A stretch of 64,000 nt of DNA from Streptomyces sp. GKU 895 (GCA_002027195.1 MWJO01000016.1:1-64000); one strand, 5' to 3'; shown: positions 1 through 8,696, numbered from the stretch's first letter. Numbers and translations: made by a program. The notes: a model not told the origin generated them from the letters alone.

Positions 1-294
1 GGGGGATACGGGGGCCCGGGGCCGAGGCGGTGCGGAGGCCGGGGGCCGAGGGGCCCAGGCGGTGCGGAGGCCGAGGGGCCGGGGCGGTGCGACCTGCCTC
101 GGCCCCTCGGGGTGTCGCCCCCGTCCACCGGTGGGCTTTGCGGACGAGCCGACATTCCGCCCTGTCGATATTCAGCCTATGGAGCCGTCGTACTACTGCG
201 GCAGCCGGGGGAATCTTGCGCTGGTGACCGGCTCAGGATCGTTACGCGGTACGGACGTTGAGACCGCTGAACCCTGAAAGGGACCGTGCCTGAG

Positions 295-810
295 ATGAAG
301 CCGACCACCCGCCGAACCCTTGCCGCCGTCATCACGGGCGTCGCTGCCGCGGTGGGCGCCGCCGCGACCCCCGCCGCAGCGGTGGACACGGTCCCCGTCC
401 CGGTGCCGCTGGACGGCGTCGAGAAGTCCCTCAACGTGGAGCTGCCCAAGCTCGGCGGCGAGATCCCGCTGCCGATGCCCGGCGCCCCCGAGGGCCCGCA
501 GTACGTCGAGGGACGGCTCCTGCCCGAGCGGGTCCTCCCGCAGCTGCCGGTCTCCGGCGGGCTGCCCGGCCTCGGTGTGCACGCGCCCCTGCCGCACATC
601 CTCGGCGACGACTTCGACCACGTCGCCGTCGGCGCCCCCGCCTCCGACCTGCGCACGCTGGCCCCCGGCCTGTCCGTCGACGCCCCGCTGACCGCGCCGA
701 ACGCCGACAACTTCGGCCTCCCCGAGCCGAAGCTGCCCGAGGTGGGCGTGCTCACCCCGGTCCTGCAGACCGTGCCGGCCGCGAACCTGGTCGCGGGACC
801 GGGCCTCTAG
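295..810 (+). CDS. Small secreted protein of unknown function
   Basis: A protein of about 171 residues that I do not recognise. It begins with a typical Sec signal: a basic start (MKPTTRRT), a hydrophobic Ala/Val core and an AxA-like cleavage region (TPAAA) near residue 30. The mature part is rich in Pro, Leu, Gly and Val, with PVPVP and PLPMPG segments, no cysteine and no membrane anchor, so it should be exported to the wall or medium. An upstream GTG at 286 would also open the frame, but the GAAAGGG motif at 276-282 is correctly spaced only for the ATG at 295. It is transcribed alone, ahead of the tyrosinase genes. Several streptomycete small exported proteins have this look; a morphogenesis role would be a guess. 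Confidence 0.7.
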   Translation: MKPTTRRTLAAVITGVAAAVGAAATPAAAVDTVPVPVPLDGVEKSLNVELPKLGGEIPLPMPGAPEGPQYVEGRLLPERVLPQLPVSGGLPGLGVHAPLPHILGDDFDHVAVGAPASDLRTLAPGLSVDAPLTAPNADNFGLPEPKLPEVGVLTPVLQTVPAANLVAGPGL

Positions 811-825
811 CCGCGACCTGCGGCT
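809..825 (+). terminator. Hairpin overlapping the stop of the secreted-protein gene
   Basis: AGCCGC and GCGGCT arms (809-814 and 820-825) enclose a 5-nt loop. A second palindrome, GAGCCC-CTA-GGGCTC, lies at 865-879. There is no T-run, as is usual in Streptomyces. Together they probably end transcription before the tyrosinase operon. Confidence 0.4.
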
Positions 826-994
826 GCGTTGGGGGGCGTGAGCCTCCGGGCGCGCCCGCCCCGAGAGCCCCTAGGGCTCAGGGGCTGTGCCCGCCTCGGG
901 AGCCCGTACGGCTCCGTCCGGACCACCGGACGGTGACCGTGCGGGCTCCTTCTCGGTTACCGCTACGGATCGACCGAACCGGGAGGAGCACAGG

Positions 995-1606
995 ATGGTC
1001 GTCAGTGTCGGTGGAGTGACGGGCCGAGTAGCGGGCGGAGTGGCGGGTGCCGTGGCCGGTGCCGTGGCGGTCGGGGCGGAGCCCGTGGGGGACGGCCAGG
1101 CCAGATCCGGCCGGGTGCCGGATGTCGTACGGGGTGGTCGACGGGACGTCCTGCGCGGGCTGTTCACGGCGGCCGGGGCGCTGGCGCTCGCGCCGCTCGT
1201 CGCCGCCTCCCGGCCGCCGCGCGGCGCCGACGACCCCGGTGAGGTCGCCTTCGACGAGACCTACCGCGGCCGCCACATCCGCGGCATCAAGACCACCGCG
1301 GGCCGCGCCTCCGAGGCCGATCAGTGGCATGTCACCGTCGACGGCCGCCAACTGGAGCTGATGCGCCGTGCCGACGGCACCTGGCTGAGCATGGTCGACC
1401 ACTACCGGTCGTACGAGACCCCTCTCGAAGCGGCCCGCGCCGCCGTCGACGAGCTGGGGCCGGGCCAGCAACTGCGCGAGACCCCCATGGGCCATCCGGG
1501 AACCATGAGCGAGACGGATGACATGGACGGCATGGCCGATATGGGCGATATGGGTGGCATGAGTTTCATGGGTTTCATGGGGGGACGCCATGGCGTACGT
1601 CCGTAA
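995..1606 (+). CDS. melC1: Tyrosinase copper chaperone MelC1 (Tat-exported) with Met-rich tail
   Basis: MelC1 is the helper protein that loads copper into tyrosinase MelC2 and carries it through the Tat pathway. The protein is 203 residues. A twin-arginine signal (RRDVLRGLFTAAG, residues 49-61) is followed by a hydrophobic stretch and the MelC1 core FDETYRGRHIRGIKT near residue 86, then the conserved LMRRADGTWLSMVDHY region. Start ATG 995 follows a strong GGGAGGAG box at 981-988; the frame is open further upstream but without signals. It overlaps melC2 by 17 bp, the usual translational coupling. Unusual features are a roughly 45-residue N-terminal extension before the twin arginines and a C-terminal tail with nine methionines (repeats such as DMDGMADMGDMGGM), which resembles Cu(I)-binding Met motifs. 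Confidence 0.9.
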   Translation: MVVSVGGVTGRVAGGVAGAVAGAVAVGAEPVGDGQARSGRVPDVVRGGRRDVLRGLFTAAGALALAPLVAASRPPRGADDPGEVAFDETYRGRHIRGIKTTAGRASEADQWHVTVDGRQLELMRRADGTWLSMVDHYRSYETPLEAARAAVDELGPGQQLRETPMGHPGTMSETDDMDGMADMGDMGGMSFMGFMGGRHGVRP

Positions 1607-2456
1607 GGACGCGAGCACGCTCACGAGCGCGGAGAAGCGGCGCTTCGTGAAGGCGATGCTGGAGATCAAACGGCGCGGCGAGTACGACGAGTTCGTACGG
1701 ATGCACATCGACTTCTACGTCACCGACGGCGAGGGCGGCCTGCGTACGGCCCACATGGCGCCGTCGTTCCTGCCCTGGCACCGCCGGTTCCTGCTGGACC
1801 TGGAGCGGGCGCTGCGCCGGGTCGACGCGTCGGTGACGGTGCCGTACTGGGACTGGACCAAGGACCGGAAGGCCGGTGCCGGGCCCTGGACCACGGACCT
1901 GCTCGGCGGCACCGGGCGGCGTTCGGACCGGCAGGTGACGACCGGGCCGTTCGCCTACGCGACGGGCAACTGGACCATCAAGGAGGGCGTCACGGACGGG
2001 GAGTTCCTCACCCGGGACCTCGGCCGTGCCCGCGACCCGATCGAGCTGCCGACCAAGGCCGAGCTGGAGTCGGCGCTGGCCGACCCGGTCTACGACGTCT
2101 CGCCGTGGGACTCGACGGCGGCGAAGGGGTTCCGCAACCGGCTGGAGGGGTGGGGGAGCGGACGGGGTTCCGCCGCCTGGCGCAATCACAACCGGGTGCA
2201 CCGGTGGGTCGGCGGTGTCATGGTCGGCGGCGCGTCCGTCAACGACCCGGTGTTCTGGATGCACCACGCCTTCGTCGACCTGCAGTGGTCCCGCTGGCAG
2301 CGGCGGCACCCCGGTGCCCGCTATCTGCCCGCGAAGCCGGCGGAGCCGGGCAGTGCGCAGTACCGGCGGATCGTGGCGCGGCACGAGAAGCTGCCGCCGT
2401 GGGACGTGACGCCGGACTCGCTGGAGGACGTCGGCAGGATCTACCGGTACGCGTGA
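1590..2456 (+). CDS. melC2: Tyrosinase (monophenol monooxygenase), melanin formation
   Basis: A type 3 copper enzyme that hydroxylates monophenols and oxidises o-diphenols to quinones, giving melanin. It is 288 residues against about 273 in classic Streptomyces MelC2. CuA ligands are His39, His55 and His64 (AHMAPSFLPWHRRF); CuB ligands are near His200, His204 (HNRVHRWVGG) and His226 (FWMHHAFVD). The core YWDW and NDPVFW motifs are intact. It has no signal peptide, consistent with piggy-back Tat export with MelC1, whose gene overlaps the start. ATG 1590 is preceded by a GGGGG run inside melC1. A strong hairpin follows at 2523-2555. Confidence 0.96.
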   Translation: MAYVRKDASTLTSAEKRRFVKAMLEIKRRGEYDEFVRMHIDFYVTDGEGGLRTAHMAPSFLPWHRRFLLDLERALRRVDASVTVPYWDWTKDRKAGAGPWTTDLLGGTGRRSDRQVTTGPFAYATGNWTIKEGVTDGEFLTRDLGRARDPIELPTKAELESALADPVYDVSPWDSTAAKGFRNRLEGWGSGRGSAAWRNHNRVHRWVGGVMVGGASVNDPVFWMHHAFVDLQWSRWQRRHPGARYLPAKPAEPGSAQYRRIVARHEKLPPWDVTPDSLEDVGRIYRYA

Positions 2457-2522
2457 CGTCTTCTCGGCGCGGAGATCTGTAGAGGATTCATAGGGGTTCA
2501 GCAGGGCTTCGCAGGACATGGG

Positions 2523-2555
2523 AAGAGCCCCGGCGCTCGGAGTGCCGGGGCTCTT
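2523..2555. terminator. Bidirectional terminator between melC2 and chaplin gene
   Basis: A perfect 12-bp stem, AAGAGCCCCGGC paired with GCCGGGGCTCTT, with a 9-nt loop. It sits between the convergent melC2 (+) and chaplin (-) genes and should serve both. Confidence 0.85.
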
Positions 2556-2571
2556 CGGTACGGACGGGACG

Positions 2572-2856
2572 TCAGTCGCCGTAGCCGTAGCCGCCGCTCT
2601 TGTCGTCGTGACCGTCGCTGATGTTGGCGCAGGTGTTGCCGAACGCCGGGTTCAGCAGGCCGATCAGGTTGGCGGTGTTGCCGCACACGTTGACCGGCAC
2701 GTGGATCGGGACCTGGACGAGGTTGCCCGACAGGACGCCCGGCGAGCCGACGGCCTCACCGTGGGCGCCCGCGTCCGCCATGGCCAGACCGGCGCCGCCG
2801 AGCGCCATGGCACCGGCGCCGAGGGCGACTCCGGCAGCCTTCGCGATGCGAGACAT
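2572..2856 (-). CDS. Short chaplin (hydrophobic aerial-hypha coat protein)
   Basis: Chaplins are secreted, assemble into amyloid fibrils and make aerial hyphae and spores hydrophobic. This is a short form of 94 residues: signal peptide (MSRIAKAAGVALGAG to AMA), then one chaplin domain running from SPGVLSGN through VPVNVCGN to FGNTCAN, with the two conserved cysteines, and a polar Gly/Tyr/Asp tail (GGYGYGD). There is no sortase signal, which fits ChpD-H class members. ATG 2856 is preceded by AAAAGGAGA; a longer frame upstream lacks signals. In S. coelicolor short chaplin genes also lie near melC, so this is probably a ChpF/G-like orthologue, though I cannot assign the letter. Confidence 0.93.
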   Translation of the reverse strand: MSRIAKAAGVALGAGAMALGGAGLAMADAGAHGEAVGSPGVLSGNLVQVPIHVPVNVCGNTANLIGLLNPAFGNTCANISDGHDDKSGGYGYGD

Positions 2857-3037
2857 CACGTTCTCCTTTTGGATCGATGACCGCGCGGCAGCAGGACGCG
2901 CCACCGCACTGCCGGTTCAACGCCGCCGCTCACCACTGGTAACGGCGATCATGTGCGGATCACCCTTTTTGAACAGGGCGGCCGGGGGGGCGGAAAATCG
3001 CTTAGCCGGGGTACGGGCCCTCCACTAGCCTCCGGGC

Positions 3038-3607
3038 ATGGCTACCGACCGACTCATCCGACTGTTCACCGACGAGAACCGGGTGCGGGTCTTCGCCGCG
3101 GTCGCACTGGGGGCCGGCACTCCGGACGAGGCCGCCCAGGCGTCCGGGGTGCCCGTGAAGGAAACGGCCCTGGCGTTGCTGAAGCTGCGTGAGCAGGGGG
3201 TGGTGACGGCGGTGGACGGCGACGGGGCAGGAGGCGGAGCCGGGTCCCGGCTGGTGGTCGCCTACGACCTGTTCCGCCAGTACGCGCGCGCGGACCGGGA
3301 ACAGGCGACGCAGGCCGCCGAGAACCCGGGGTCGGGAGACGAGAACACCGACCAGCTCCTGCGGACCTTCGTACGCGACGGCCGCCTCGTGCGGCTGCCC
3401 GCGCAATGGACCCGCAAGAAGCTGGTCCTGAAGTACATCGCCGAGCAGACCTTCGAACCGGACGTTGAATACCCGGAACGAACCGTCAACGAGAAGCTGC
3501 GCGGCTGGTGCGAGGACGGCGACACCGACCATGTGACGCTCCGGCGCTACCTGGTGGACTTGCAGCATCTGCGACGGAGCGCGGGGGTTTACCGGCGGGT
3601 GGCCTGA
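3038..3607 (+). CDS. DUF2087 domain protein, predicted regulator
   Basis: 189 residues. The N-terminal 60 residues look like a winged-helix fold of the ArsR type (RVFAAVALGAGTPDEAAQA, ALALLKLREQGVV). The C-terminal 85 residues carry the DUF2087 signature: LRTFVRDGRLVRLPAQ, a KKLVLKYIAEQTFEP stretch, and YPERTVNEKLRGWCEDGD-DHVTLRRYLVD. The domain is common in Firmicutes and actinobacterial regulators but its ligand is unknown. Start ATG 3038 has only a weak ribosome site. No co-transcribed partner is evident apart from the possible tiny membrane protein downstream. Confidence 0.8.
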   Translation: MATDRLIRLFTDENRVRVFAAVALGAGTPDEAAQASGVPVKETALALLKLREQGVVTAVDGDGAGGGAGSRLVVAYDLFRQYARADREQATQAAENPGSGDENTDQLLRTFVRDGRLVRLPAQWTRKKLVLKYIAEQTFEPDVEYPERTVNEKLRGWCEDGDTDHVTLRRYLVDLQHLRRSAGVYRRVA

Positions 3608-3696
3608 ACATCGCGCAGCGGGAAAAGGGTGTATCCGGCAGTGGCCTGGGCCACGCGGGTCGGCTGAAGCCGCACGCGCGGGGTACGCGCCTGAAC

Positions 3697-3810
3697 ATGC
3701 TTGCTCTGATCGCCTACCGTTCGTACCACGGCGCAACGACGGTGTGGGCCTTCGTGGTTGCCATCCTCATTGTGCTGGTGGCCGGCTGGTACGTCCGACG
3801 CCGTCGGTAG
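3697..3810 (+). CDS. Possible 37-residue single-pass membrane protein
   Basis: A short frame with one clear transmembrane segment (TTVWAFVVAILIVLVAGW) followed by an Arg-rich cytoplasmic end (YVRRRR), the arrangement expected for a small inner-membrane protein. The frame is open further upstream, but that translation looks random. No good ribosome site precedes ATG 3697, so reality rests on composition alone. No function can be given. Confidence 0.4.
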   Translation: MLALIAYRSYHGATTVWAFVVAILIVLVAGWYVRRRR

Positions 3811-3911
3811 GCCGGACACGGCATTCGACAGGGCGCCCCGCAGAAACCGTGACAGCCGCATGGCCCCGGAGTCCTGCCTTGATCGCCAGGGGAGGGTCTG
3901 AACAGCAAAAT

Positions 3912-3931
3912 CGCCCTCCCGAGGGAGGGCG
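3912..3931 (-). terminator. Terminator of the tRNA-Arg gene
   Basis: CGCCCTCCC and GGGAGGGCG form a near-perfect stem just past the tRNA 3' end. On the minus strand it is followed by ATTTTGCTG, a short T-rich run, so it looks Rho-independent. Confidence 0.75.
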
Positions 3932-3940
3932 GAGCGTGGG

Positions 3941-4013
3941 CGCCCCCGGCAGGACTCGAACCTGCGGCCAAGCGCTTAGAAGGCGCCTGCTCTATCCACT
4001 GAGCTACGGGGGC
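3941..4013 (-). tRNA. tRNA-Arg (anticodon TCT)
   Basis: A cloverleaf can be drawn on the minus strand: acceptor GCCCCCG pairing with CGGGGGC plus discriminator G, D-stem GCTC/GAGC, anticodon stem GGCGC/GCGCT with loop CTTCTAA (anticodon TCT, reading AGA), and T-arm GCAGG-TTCGAGT-CCTGC. CCA is not encoded. AGA is rare in Streptomyces. No integrated element uses this tRNA as a target here. Confidence 0.95.
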
Positions 4014-4336
4014 CGGTGTGGTGGCCTCGTGTCTGGTGCCCGGGTGTGGGCTGATCCGTGACGTTGCCGGGGACAAGGATAGGGCTCCCGGATCCTTGTC
4101 CCTGTTGCTTCGCCTCCGTGGCTCAATGTGGAGGTTCGGTGAAGCGGTCCTGATAATCGCAGGCAGGTACGAATCGTGCATCGCTTTTGGCGTCTCGCGC
4201 CACGGGTGTTGTGTACTCGTTATGCCTGGACTATGCCGTTGTCCCGGTCACCCCTTCCGTCCCTTGTGTCCTGTCGGCGCGCAGACATGCTCATATGCTT
4301 CAGAAATCCCCTAAAATTGGGCATTCTTCGCATGTG
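4014..4336. other. Intergenic region between tRNA-Arg and dynA with a strong hairpin
   Basis: No gene is evident in these 323 bp. They contain a perfect 11-bp inverted repeat, GGGACAAGGAT and ATCCTTGTCCC (4070-4080 and 4092-4102), with an 11-nt loop. The repeat lies upstream of the tRNA on its strand and upstream of dynA on the other. The tRNA and dynA promoters must be here, but I cannot place them confidently. Confidence 0.5.
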
Positions 4337-5941
4337 GTGACCTTGGACGTACGGCCTCAGCTGCTCGACGCACTCTCCGCCCTGCGCGACCGTGTCGCCG
4401 CCGCACGCTTCCCGCTGCCCCTCCCAGGGGCTCCACGCGCGCGTGCCAACCGCGACGAACTGCTCGCCCAGCTCGACGACTACTTGGTGCCCCGGTTGAG
4501 GCAACCCGAAGCTCCTCTGCTGGCCGTGGTGGGAGGTTCGACCGGCGCCGGGAAGTCGACCCTCGTCAACTCCCTTGTGGGGCGGCGGGTCAGCGAGGCC
4601 GGTGTGCTGCGCCCCACGACCCGCACCCCGGTACTCGTGTGCCATCCGGAGGACCATCACTGGTTCAGCGGCATGCGGGTCCTGCCCGACCTCACGCGCG
4701 TGTGGGTGCCCCAGCAGGACGGCGGCGACGACCTCTTGCTGCCCGGCGAGGACCCCACGCGCGTGCTGCGCGTCGAGACCGCCGACACCCTCCCGCCCGG
4801 CCTCGCCCTCCTCGACGCCCCCGACGTCGACTCCCTCGTCGCCGACAACCGCACCCTGGCCGCCGAACTCATCTGCGCGGCCGACATCTGGGTCATGGTG
4901 ACCACCGCCGCACGGTACGCCGACGCCGTCCCCTGGCATCTGCTGCGCACCGCCAAGGAGTACGACGCCAGCCTGGTGACCGTCCTCGACCGGGTGCCCC
5001 ACCAGGTCGTCTCCGAGGTGTCGCGCCAGTACGCCGCGCTGCTCACCAAGGCGGGACTCGGAGACGTACCCCGGTTCACCGTGCCCGAGCTGCCCGAGTC
5101 GGCCTGGGGCGGCGGACTGCTCCCCGCCACCGCCGTCGCGCCGCTCAGGACCTGGCTCGTGCACCAGGCCCAGGACCCCGCCTCCCGGCAGCACGCCCTC
5201 GCGCGCACCGCGCACGGCGTCCTCGACTCCCTCAAATCCCGCATGCCCGAACTGGCCGGCGCCGCCGCCGCCCAGTACGCCGCCGCGCTGCGGCTCACCG
5301 CCGCCGTCGACGGGGCGTACGACAGCGAGCACGCGCGCGTGCGGGGGCGGTTGCAGGCGGGGGCCGTGCTGGCCGGGGACGCGTTGAAGCGGTGGCGGGC
5401 CTTTCCGCTCGACTGCACCGCCGCGGAACTTCTCGACGCGCTCGTGGAGAGCCTCGCCGCGCTGCTGCTGTGCGCCGTCACCGCCGCCGACGAACGCGTC
5501 GACGAGGCCTGGCGGCGCGAACCCGCGGCGGGCGCCCCGGAACTCACCGGCCGTGACCCGGCACTGGAGACCCCCGAGCACCGGATCGGGCTCGCCGTAC
5601 GGCGCTGGCGCCGCGAGCTCGAGGAGTACGCGGAGGAAGAGGTGCGCGACCTGGAGCGGAGTGTCGCGCCCGACCCCGAGGTGATCGCCGCTCTCGTCGC
5701 CACCGCGTTGCTCGGCGGCCGTCGCGCGCGGACCGCCGGTGAGGGCCTCGCCGAGCGCCTCGGCGCCCACGGCGCGCTGCGGTTGCGCGACCGGGGCGGA
5801 CGGCTGCTCAGCGAGCACCTGGACCGGGTCGTGCACGCCGAGCGCGAGCGCCGTCTCGCGCCGCTCGACGCGCTCGAGGTCCACCCCGAACCCCAGGCCG
5901 AACTCATCGCCGCCCTGTCCGTACTGCAGAAGGAGAGGTGA
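4337..5941 (+). CDS. dynA: Dynamin-like GTPase DynA
   Basis: A bacterial dynamin-like protein that, from work in S. venezuelae, acts with DynB to stabilise FtsZ rings at sporulation septa. About 534 residues. The GTPase P-loop [10 protein letters not shown] is at residues 66-75; a conserved [11 protein letters not shown] follows (switch region) and DAPDVDSL fits the G3 motif. The rest is helical stalk. No membrane segment is predicted, matching the cytosolic partner of the pair. The frame stays open back to 4187, but family conservation starts at the tandem GTGs (4334/4337, [13 protein letters not shown]); there is no clear ribosome site, so the exact start is uncertain. dynB follows 3 bp after the stop. 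Confidence 0.85.
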   Translation: MTLDVRPQLLDALSALRDRVAAARFPLPLPGAPRARANRDELLAQLDDYLVPRLRQPEAPLLAVVGGSTGAGKSTLVNSLVGRRVSEAGVLRPTTRTPVLVCHPEDHHWFSGMRVLPDLTRVWVPQQDGGDDLLLPGEDPTRVLRVETADTLPPGLALLDAPDVDSLVADNRTLAAELICAADIWVMVTTAARYADAVPWHLLRTAKEYDASLVTVLDRVPHQVVSEVSRQYAALLTKAGLGDVPRFTVPELPESAWGGGLLPATAVAPLRTWLVHQAQDPASRQHALARTAHGVLDSLKSRMPELAGAAAAQYAAALRLTAAVDGAYDSEHARVRGRLQAGAVLAGDALKRWRAFPLDCTAAELLDALVESLAALLLCAVTAADERVDEAWRREPAAGAPELTGRDPALETPEHRIGLAVRRWRRELEEYAEEEVRDLERSVAPDPEVIAALVATALLGGRRARTAGEGLAERLGAHGALRLRDRGGRLLSEHLDRVVHAERERRLAPLDALEVHPEPQAELIAALSVLQKER

Positions 5942-5944
5942 CCG

Positions 5945-7966
5945 GTGACCGCCGTCACTGACCAGGACCACGCCGATCACACCGATCACACCGATCACAC
6001 CGAGCACACCGGTAACGCCGATCGCGCCGATCGCGCCGATCGCGCGGACCATGCCGCTCACCCTGCTGATCACGGTGGAGGGGGCCGTTTCCGGGGACGG
6101 GAGTCAGGGCGGGGGCGAAGCGCCGGTGGAGGGCGGTGCCGTGGACGCCGTAGACGCCGTGGACGCCGTGGATGTCGTAGAGGTCGTGGAGGCGGAAGAC
6201 GTCGTGGACGCTGTGCAGCCCGAGGAAGCCGCCAAGGACGACTCGTGCGGTCGTACGGACTCCTCCGGGGCCTGGGACGACGGGCTGATCGCGCGGCGGG
6301 TGAACGAGAGCGCCGGGGGTGCGCCGGTCGCCGTCGTGGAGGCGCGGGGGCCGGGGCGCCGGTGGCCGCTCCCTTGGCGTACGACGGGGCGCTGCGGTCG
6401 CGGCTGGACGCGCTGCGGGAGCTCGTGGGGCTCTCCCGTACCCGGCTCGACAGCCGGACGCTCTCCGAGGCGGGCCGGGTGCTCGACGAGGCGGCCGCGC
6501 GGCGCAGGCTGTCCGGGCAGCACACCGTCGTCGCCATCGCGGGCGCGACCGGCAGCGGCAAGTCGCAGCTGTTCAACGCGCTGGCCGGGGTCACGATCTC
6601 GGAGACGGGCGTACGACGGCCGACCACCGCCGCGCCCATCGCGTGCAGCTGGAGCGACGGGTCGGCCTCGCTCATCGAGCGGCTCGGCATCCCGCCGCGG
6701 CTTCGGCGGCGGCCCCTGCAGAGCGCCGAGACGGAGGCGCAGTTGCGCGGGCTTGTCCTTGTCGACCTGCCCGATCACGACTCGGCGGCCGTGCAGCACC
6801 GTGAGCAGGTCGACCGGGTGCTGGCGCTGGTCGATGCCGTCATCTGGGTCGTCGATCCCGAGAAGTACGCGGACGCGATGCTGCACGAGCGCTATCTGCG
6901 GCCCATGGCGGGCCACGCGGAGGTCATGTTCGTCGTCCTCAACCAGATCGACCGGCTGCCCGGCGAGGCCACCGAGCAGGTCCTCGACGACCTGCGGCGG
7001 CTCCTCGACGAGGACGGGATCGCGCTGGGGGAGTACGGCGAGCCGGGCGCGACCGTGCTCGCGCTGTCCGCGCTCACCGGCGACGGCGTGGGGGAACTGC
7101 GGGAGGCGCTTGGGCAGTTCGTGGCCGAACGGGGCGCTCCCGCACGGCGGATCTCCGCCGACGTGGACGCCGCCGCGTGGCGGCTGCGGCCCGTGTACGC
7201 GACCGGGCGGCGGACCGGGCTGAGCGAGGAGGCGCGGGACGAGTTCGCCGTACGGCTCGCCGACGCCGTCGGCGCGACGGCGGCGGGCGAGGCGGCCGAG
7301 CGGGCCTGGCTGCGCAACGCCAACCGCGCGTGCGGGACGCCGTGGCTGCGGCTGTGGCGGTGGTACCAGGACCGGCTCGAACCGGTCACCGGGCGGCTTC
7401 CGTTGCGCGCGCATCCCGAGGAGGAGGCGACCGCGCGGCAGCGCGTCGAGCAGGCGGTGCGGACCGTCGCCGACCGGGCCTCCGCAGGGCTGCCCGCGCC
7501 GTGGGCGCAAGCGGTGCGGGAGGCGGCCGTACGGGGCTCGCAGGGGCTGCCCGAGGCGCTGGACGAGCTGGCGGCGCGGGCCGGACTGCCGCCGGGGCGG
7601 CCGCCGCGGCCGGGGTGGTGGCCGGCGGCCGTGCTCGCGCAGGCGTCCATGACGCTGCTTCAGATCGTGGGCGGGCTGTGGCTGGTCGGGCAGATCGTCG
7701 GGTTCATGGCGCCGAACCTCGGAGTGGCGGTGCTGCTGATGGTGGCCGGGATCATCGGCGGTCCGCTGGTGGAGTGGAGCTGCCGGATCGCGGCGCGGGG
7801 GCCGGCGCGGCGGTACGGCATGGAGGCGGAGCGGCGGCTCCGGGAGGCGGCGGCCGGGTGCGGGCGGGCGCGGGTGCTGGATCCGGTGGCGGCGGAGCGT
7901 GCTGCGGTACCGGGAGGTTCGGGAGCAGTACGGGAGGGTTTGGGGGTGGAGGCCGGGGTGCGGTGA
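5945..7966 (+). CDS. dynB: Dynamin-like GTPase DynB, membrane-bound (frame-displaced near N-terminus)
   Basis: The membrane-anchored partner of DynA. The P-loop GATGSGKSQ is near residue 202, with DLPDHDS as G3 and NQID as G4. Two adjacent transmembrane helices lie near residue 560 (LLQIVGGLWLVGQIVGF and AVLLMVAGIIGGPLVEW). GTG 5945 follows AAGGAGAGG. The first 40 residues are tripeptide repeats (DHT, then DRA). From about 6065 to 6360 the family sequence (acidic DAV/DVV repeats, then WDDGLIARRV) sits in the next frame, so two compensating single-base changes in G-runs are likely: a sequencing error or a harmless double shift in a linker. ssbB lies downstream. Confidence 0.85.
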   Translation: MTAVTDQDHADHTDHTDHTEHTGNADRADRADRADHAAHPADHGGGGRFRGRESGRGRSAGGGRCRGRRRRRGRRGCRRGRGGGRRRGRCAARGSRQGRLVRSYGLLRGLGRRADRAAGERERRGCAGRRRGGAGAGAPVAAPLAYDGALRSRLDALRELVGLSRTRLDSRTLSEAGRVLDEAAARRRLSGQHTVVAIAGATGSGKSQLFNALAGVTISETGVRRPTTAAPIACSWSDGSASLIERLGIPPRLRRRPLQSAETEAQLRGLVLVDLPDHDSAAVQHREQVDRVLALVDAVIWVVDPEKYADAMLHERYLRPMAGHAEVMFVVLNQIDRLPGEATEQVLDDLRRLLDEDGIALGEYGEPGATVLALSALTGDGVGELREALGQFVAERGAPARRISADVDAAAWRLRPVYATGRRTGLSEEARDEFAVRLADAVGATAAGEAAERAWLRNANRACGTPWLRLWRWYQDRLEPVTGRLPLRAHPEEEATARQRVEQAVRTVADRASAGLPAPWAQAVREAAVRGSQGLPEALDELAARAGLPPGRPPRPGWWPAAVLAQASMTLLQIVGGLWLVGQIVGFMAPNLGVAVLLMVAGIIGGPLVEWSCRIAARGPARRYGMEAERRLREAAAGCGRARVLDPVAAERAAVPGGSGAVREGLGVEAGVR

Positions 7967-8216
7967 GCCGGGTGGGCCCGGTTCCCGCGGGTGGGGCACT
8001 CGTTCGGGTGGCGGGGTTGTCCACAGGTGGGTGGTGGTCCACAGCGGTCAGCGGGCTCGGACCGGCGGAGGCAGTCTGGCTCCACGGCGATCGCGGCGGA
8101 CGCGGTCGACGGGACAGGGGACGGACACAGCAGCCGTACGGGACGGGCCCGTAGGCGTGTCCGCCACCGCTATCCGCCCGGTACGGAGGGCCGGCCGGGC
8201 GAGGGAGGGGTTCGGG

Positions 8217-8696
8217 ATGAACGAGACGATCGTGTGCGTGGTCGGCAACGTGGCGACGCAGCCGGTGTACCGGGAGCTGGCGGCCGGGCCGTCGGCGAGG
8301 TTCCGGCTGGCGGTGACCCAGCGCTACTGGGACCGTGAGAAGAGCGCGTGGACGGACGGGCACACCAACTTCTTCACCGTGTGGGCCAATCGGCAGCTCG
8401 CCACGAACGCGGCGGCCTCGCTGAACGTGGGCGATCCGGTGGTGGTCCAGGGCCGGCTGAAGGTCCGGTCGGACGTGCGCGAGGGGCAGAACTGGACCTC
8501 GGCCGACATCGACGCGGTGGCCATCGGGCACGACCTGGCGCGCGGGACGGCCATGTTCCGGCGCGGGCAGAAACCGGAGGCGGGTGCGGCGGACACGAGC
8601 GCCGGCCAGCCGGAGCCGAACTGGGAGACACCCGGCCGTGACGGTGACAGTGACAGCGCCGGTCAACGGGAGCCGGAACCGGTCGCGGTGACGTGA
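8217..8696 (+). CDS. ssbB: Single-stranded DNA-binding protein, SsbB paralogue
   Basis: A 159-residue OB-fold protein: MNETIVCVVGNVATQPVYRE, then RFRLAVTQRYWD and TNFFTVWANRQLATN, VVVQGRLKVR. This is the paralogous actinobacterial SSB, not the essential SsbA. In S. coelicolor SsbB is needed for normal chromosome segregation at sporulation, which fits its place behind dynA-dynB. The C-terminal part is short and acidic (residues 120-159) and lacks the DDDxPF partner-binding tip of SsbA. ATG 8217 follows GAGGGAGGGG. It could be transcribed with dynAB or from its own promoter in the 250-bp gap. Confidence 0.92.
   Translation: MNETIVCVVGNVATQPVYRELAAGPSARFRLAVTQRYWDREKSAWTDGHTNFFTVWANRQLATNAAASLNVGDPVVVQGRLKVRSDVREGQNWTSADIDAVAIGHDLARGTAMFRRGQKPEAGAADTSAGQPEPNWETPGRDGDSDSAGQREPEPVAVT

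Noticed and set aside
3941..4013. tRNA-Arg as the attachment site of an integrated element
   Set aside because: No integrase or repeat of the tRNA 3' end lies nearby; the element's repeats are at 10467 and 23190.
4220..6073. Long minus-strand open frame opposite dynA
   Set aside because: GC-rich mirror frame; the translation is Gly/Val/Ala/Arg low-complexity without motifs, while the plus strand encodes a clear GTPase.
6130..6200. Possible CRISPR-like array in the 9-bp repeats of dynB
   Set aside because: The repeats are 9 bp, contiguous and in frame, with no spacers; no cas genes are present in the window.
6104..7999. Long minus-strand open frame opposite dynB
   Set aside because: Pro/Arg-rich shadow translation; plus strand has the GTPase motifs and membrane helices.
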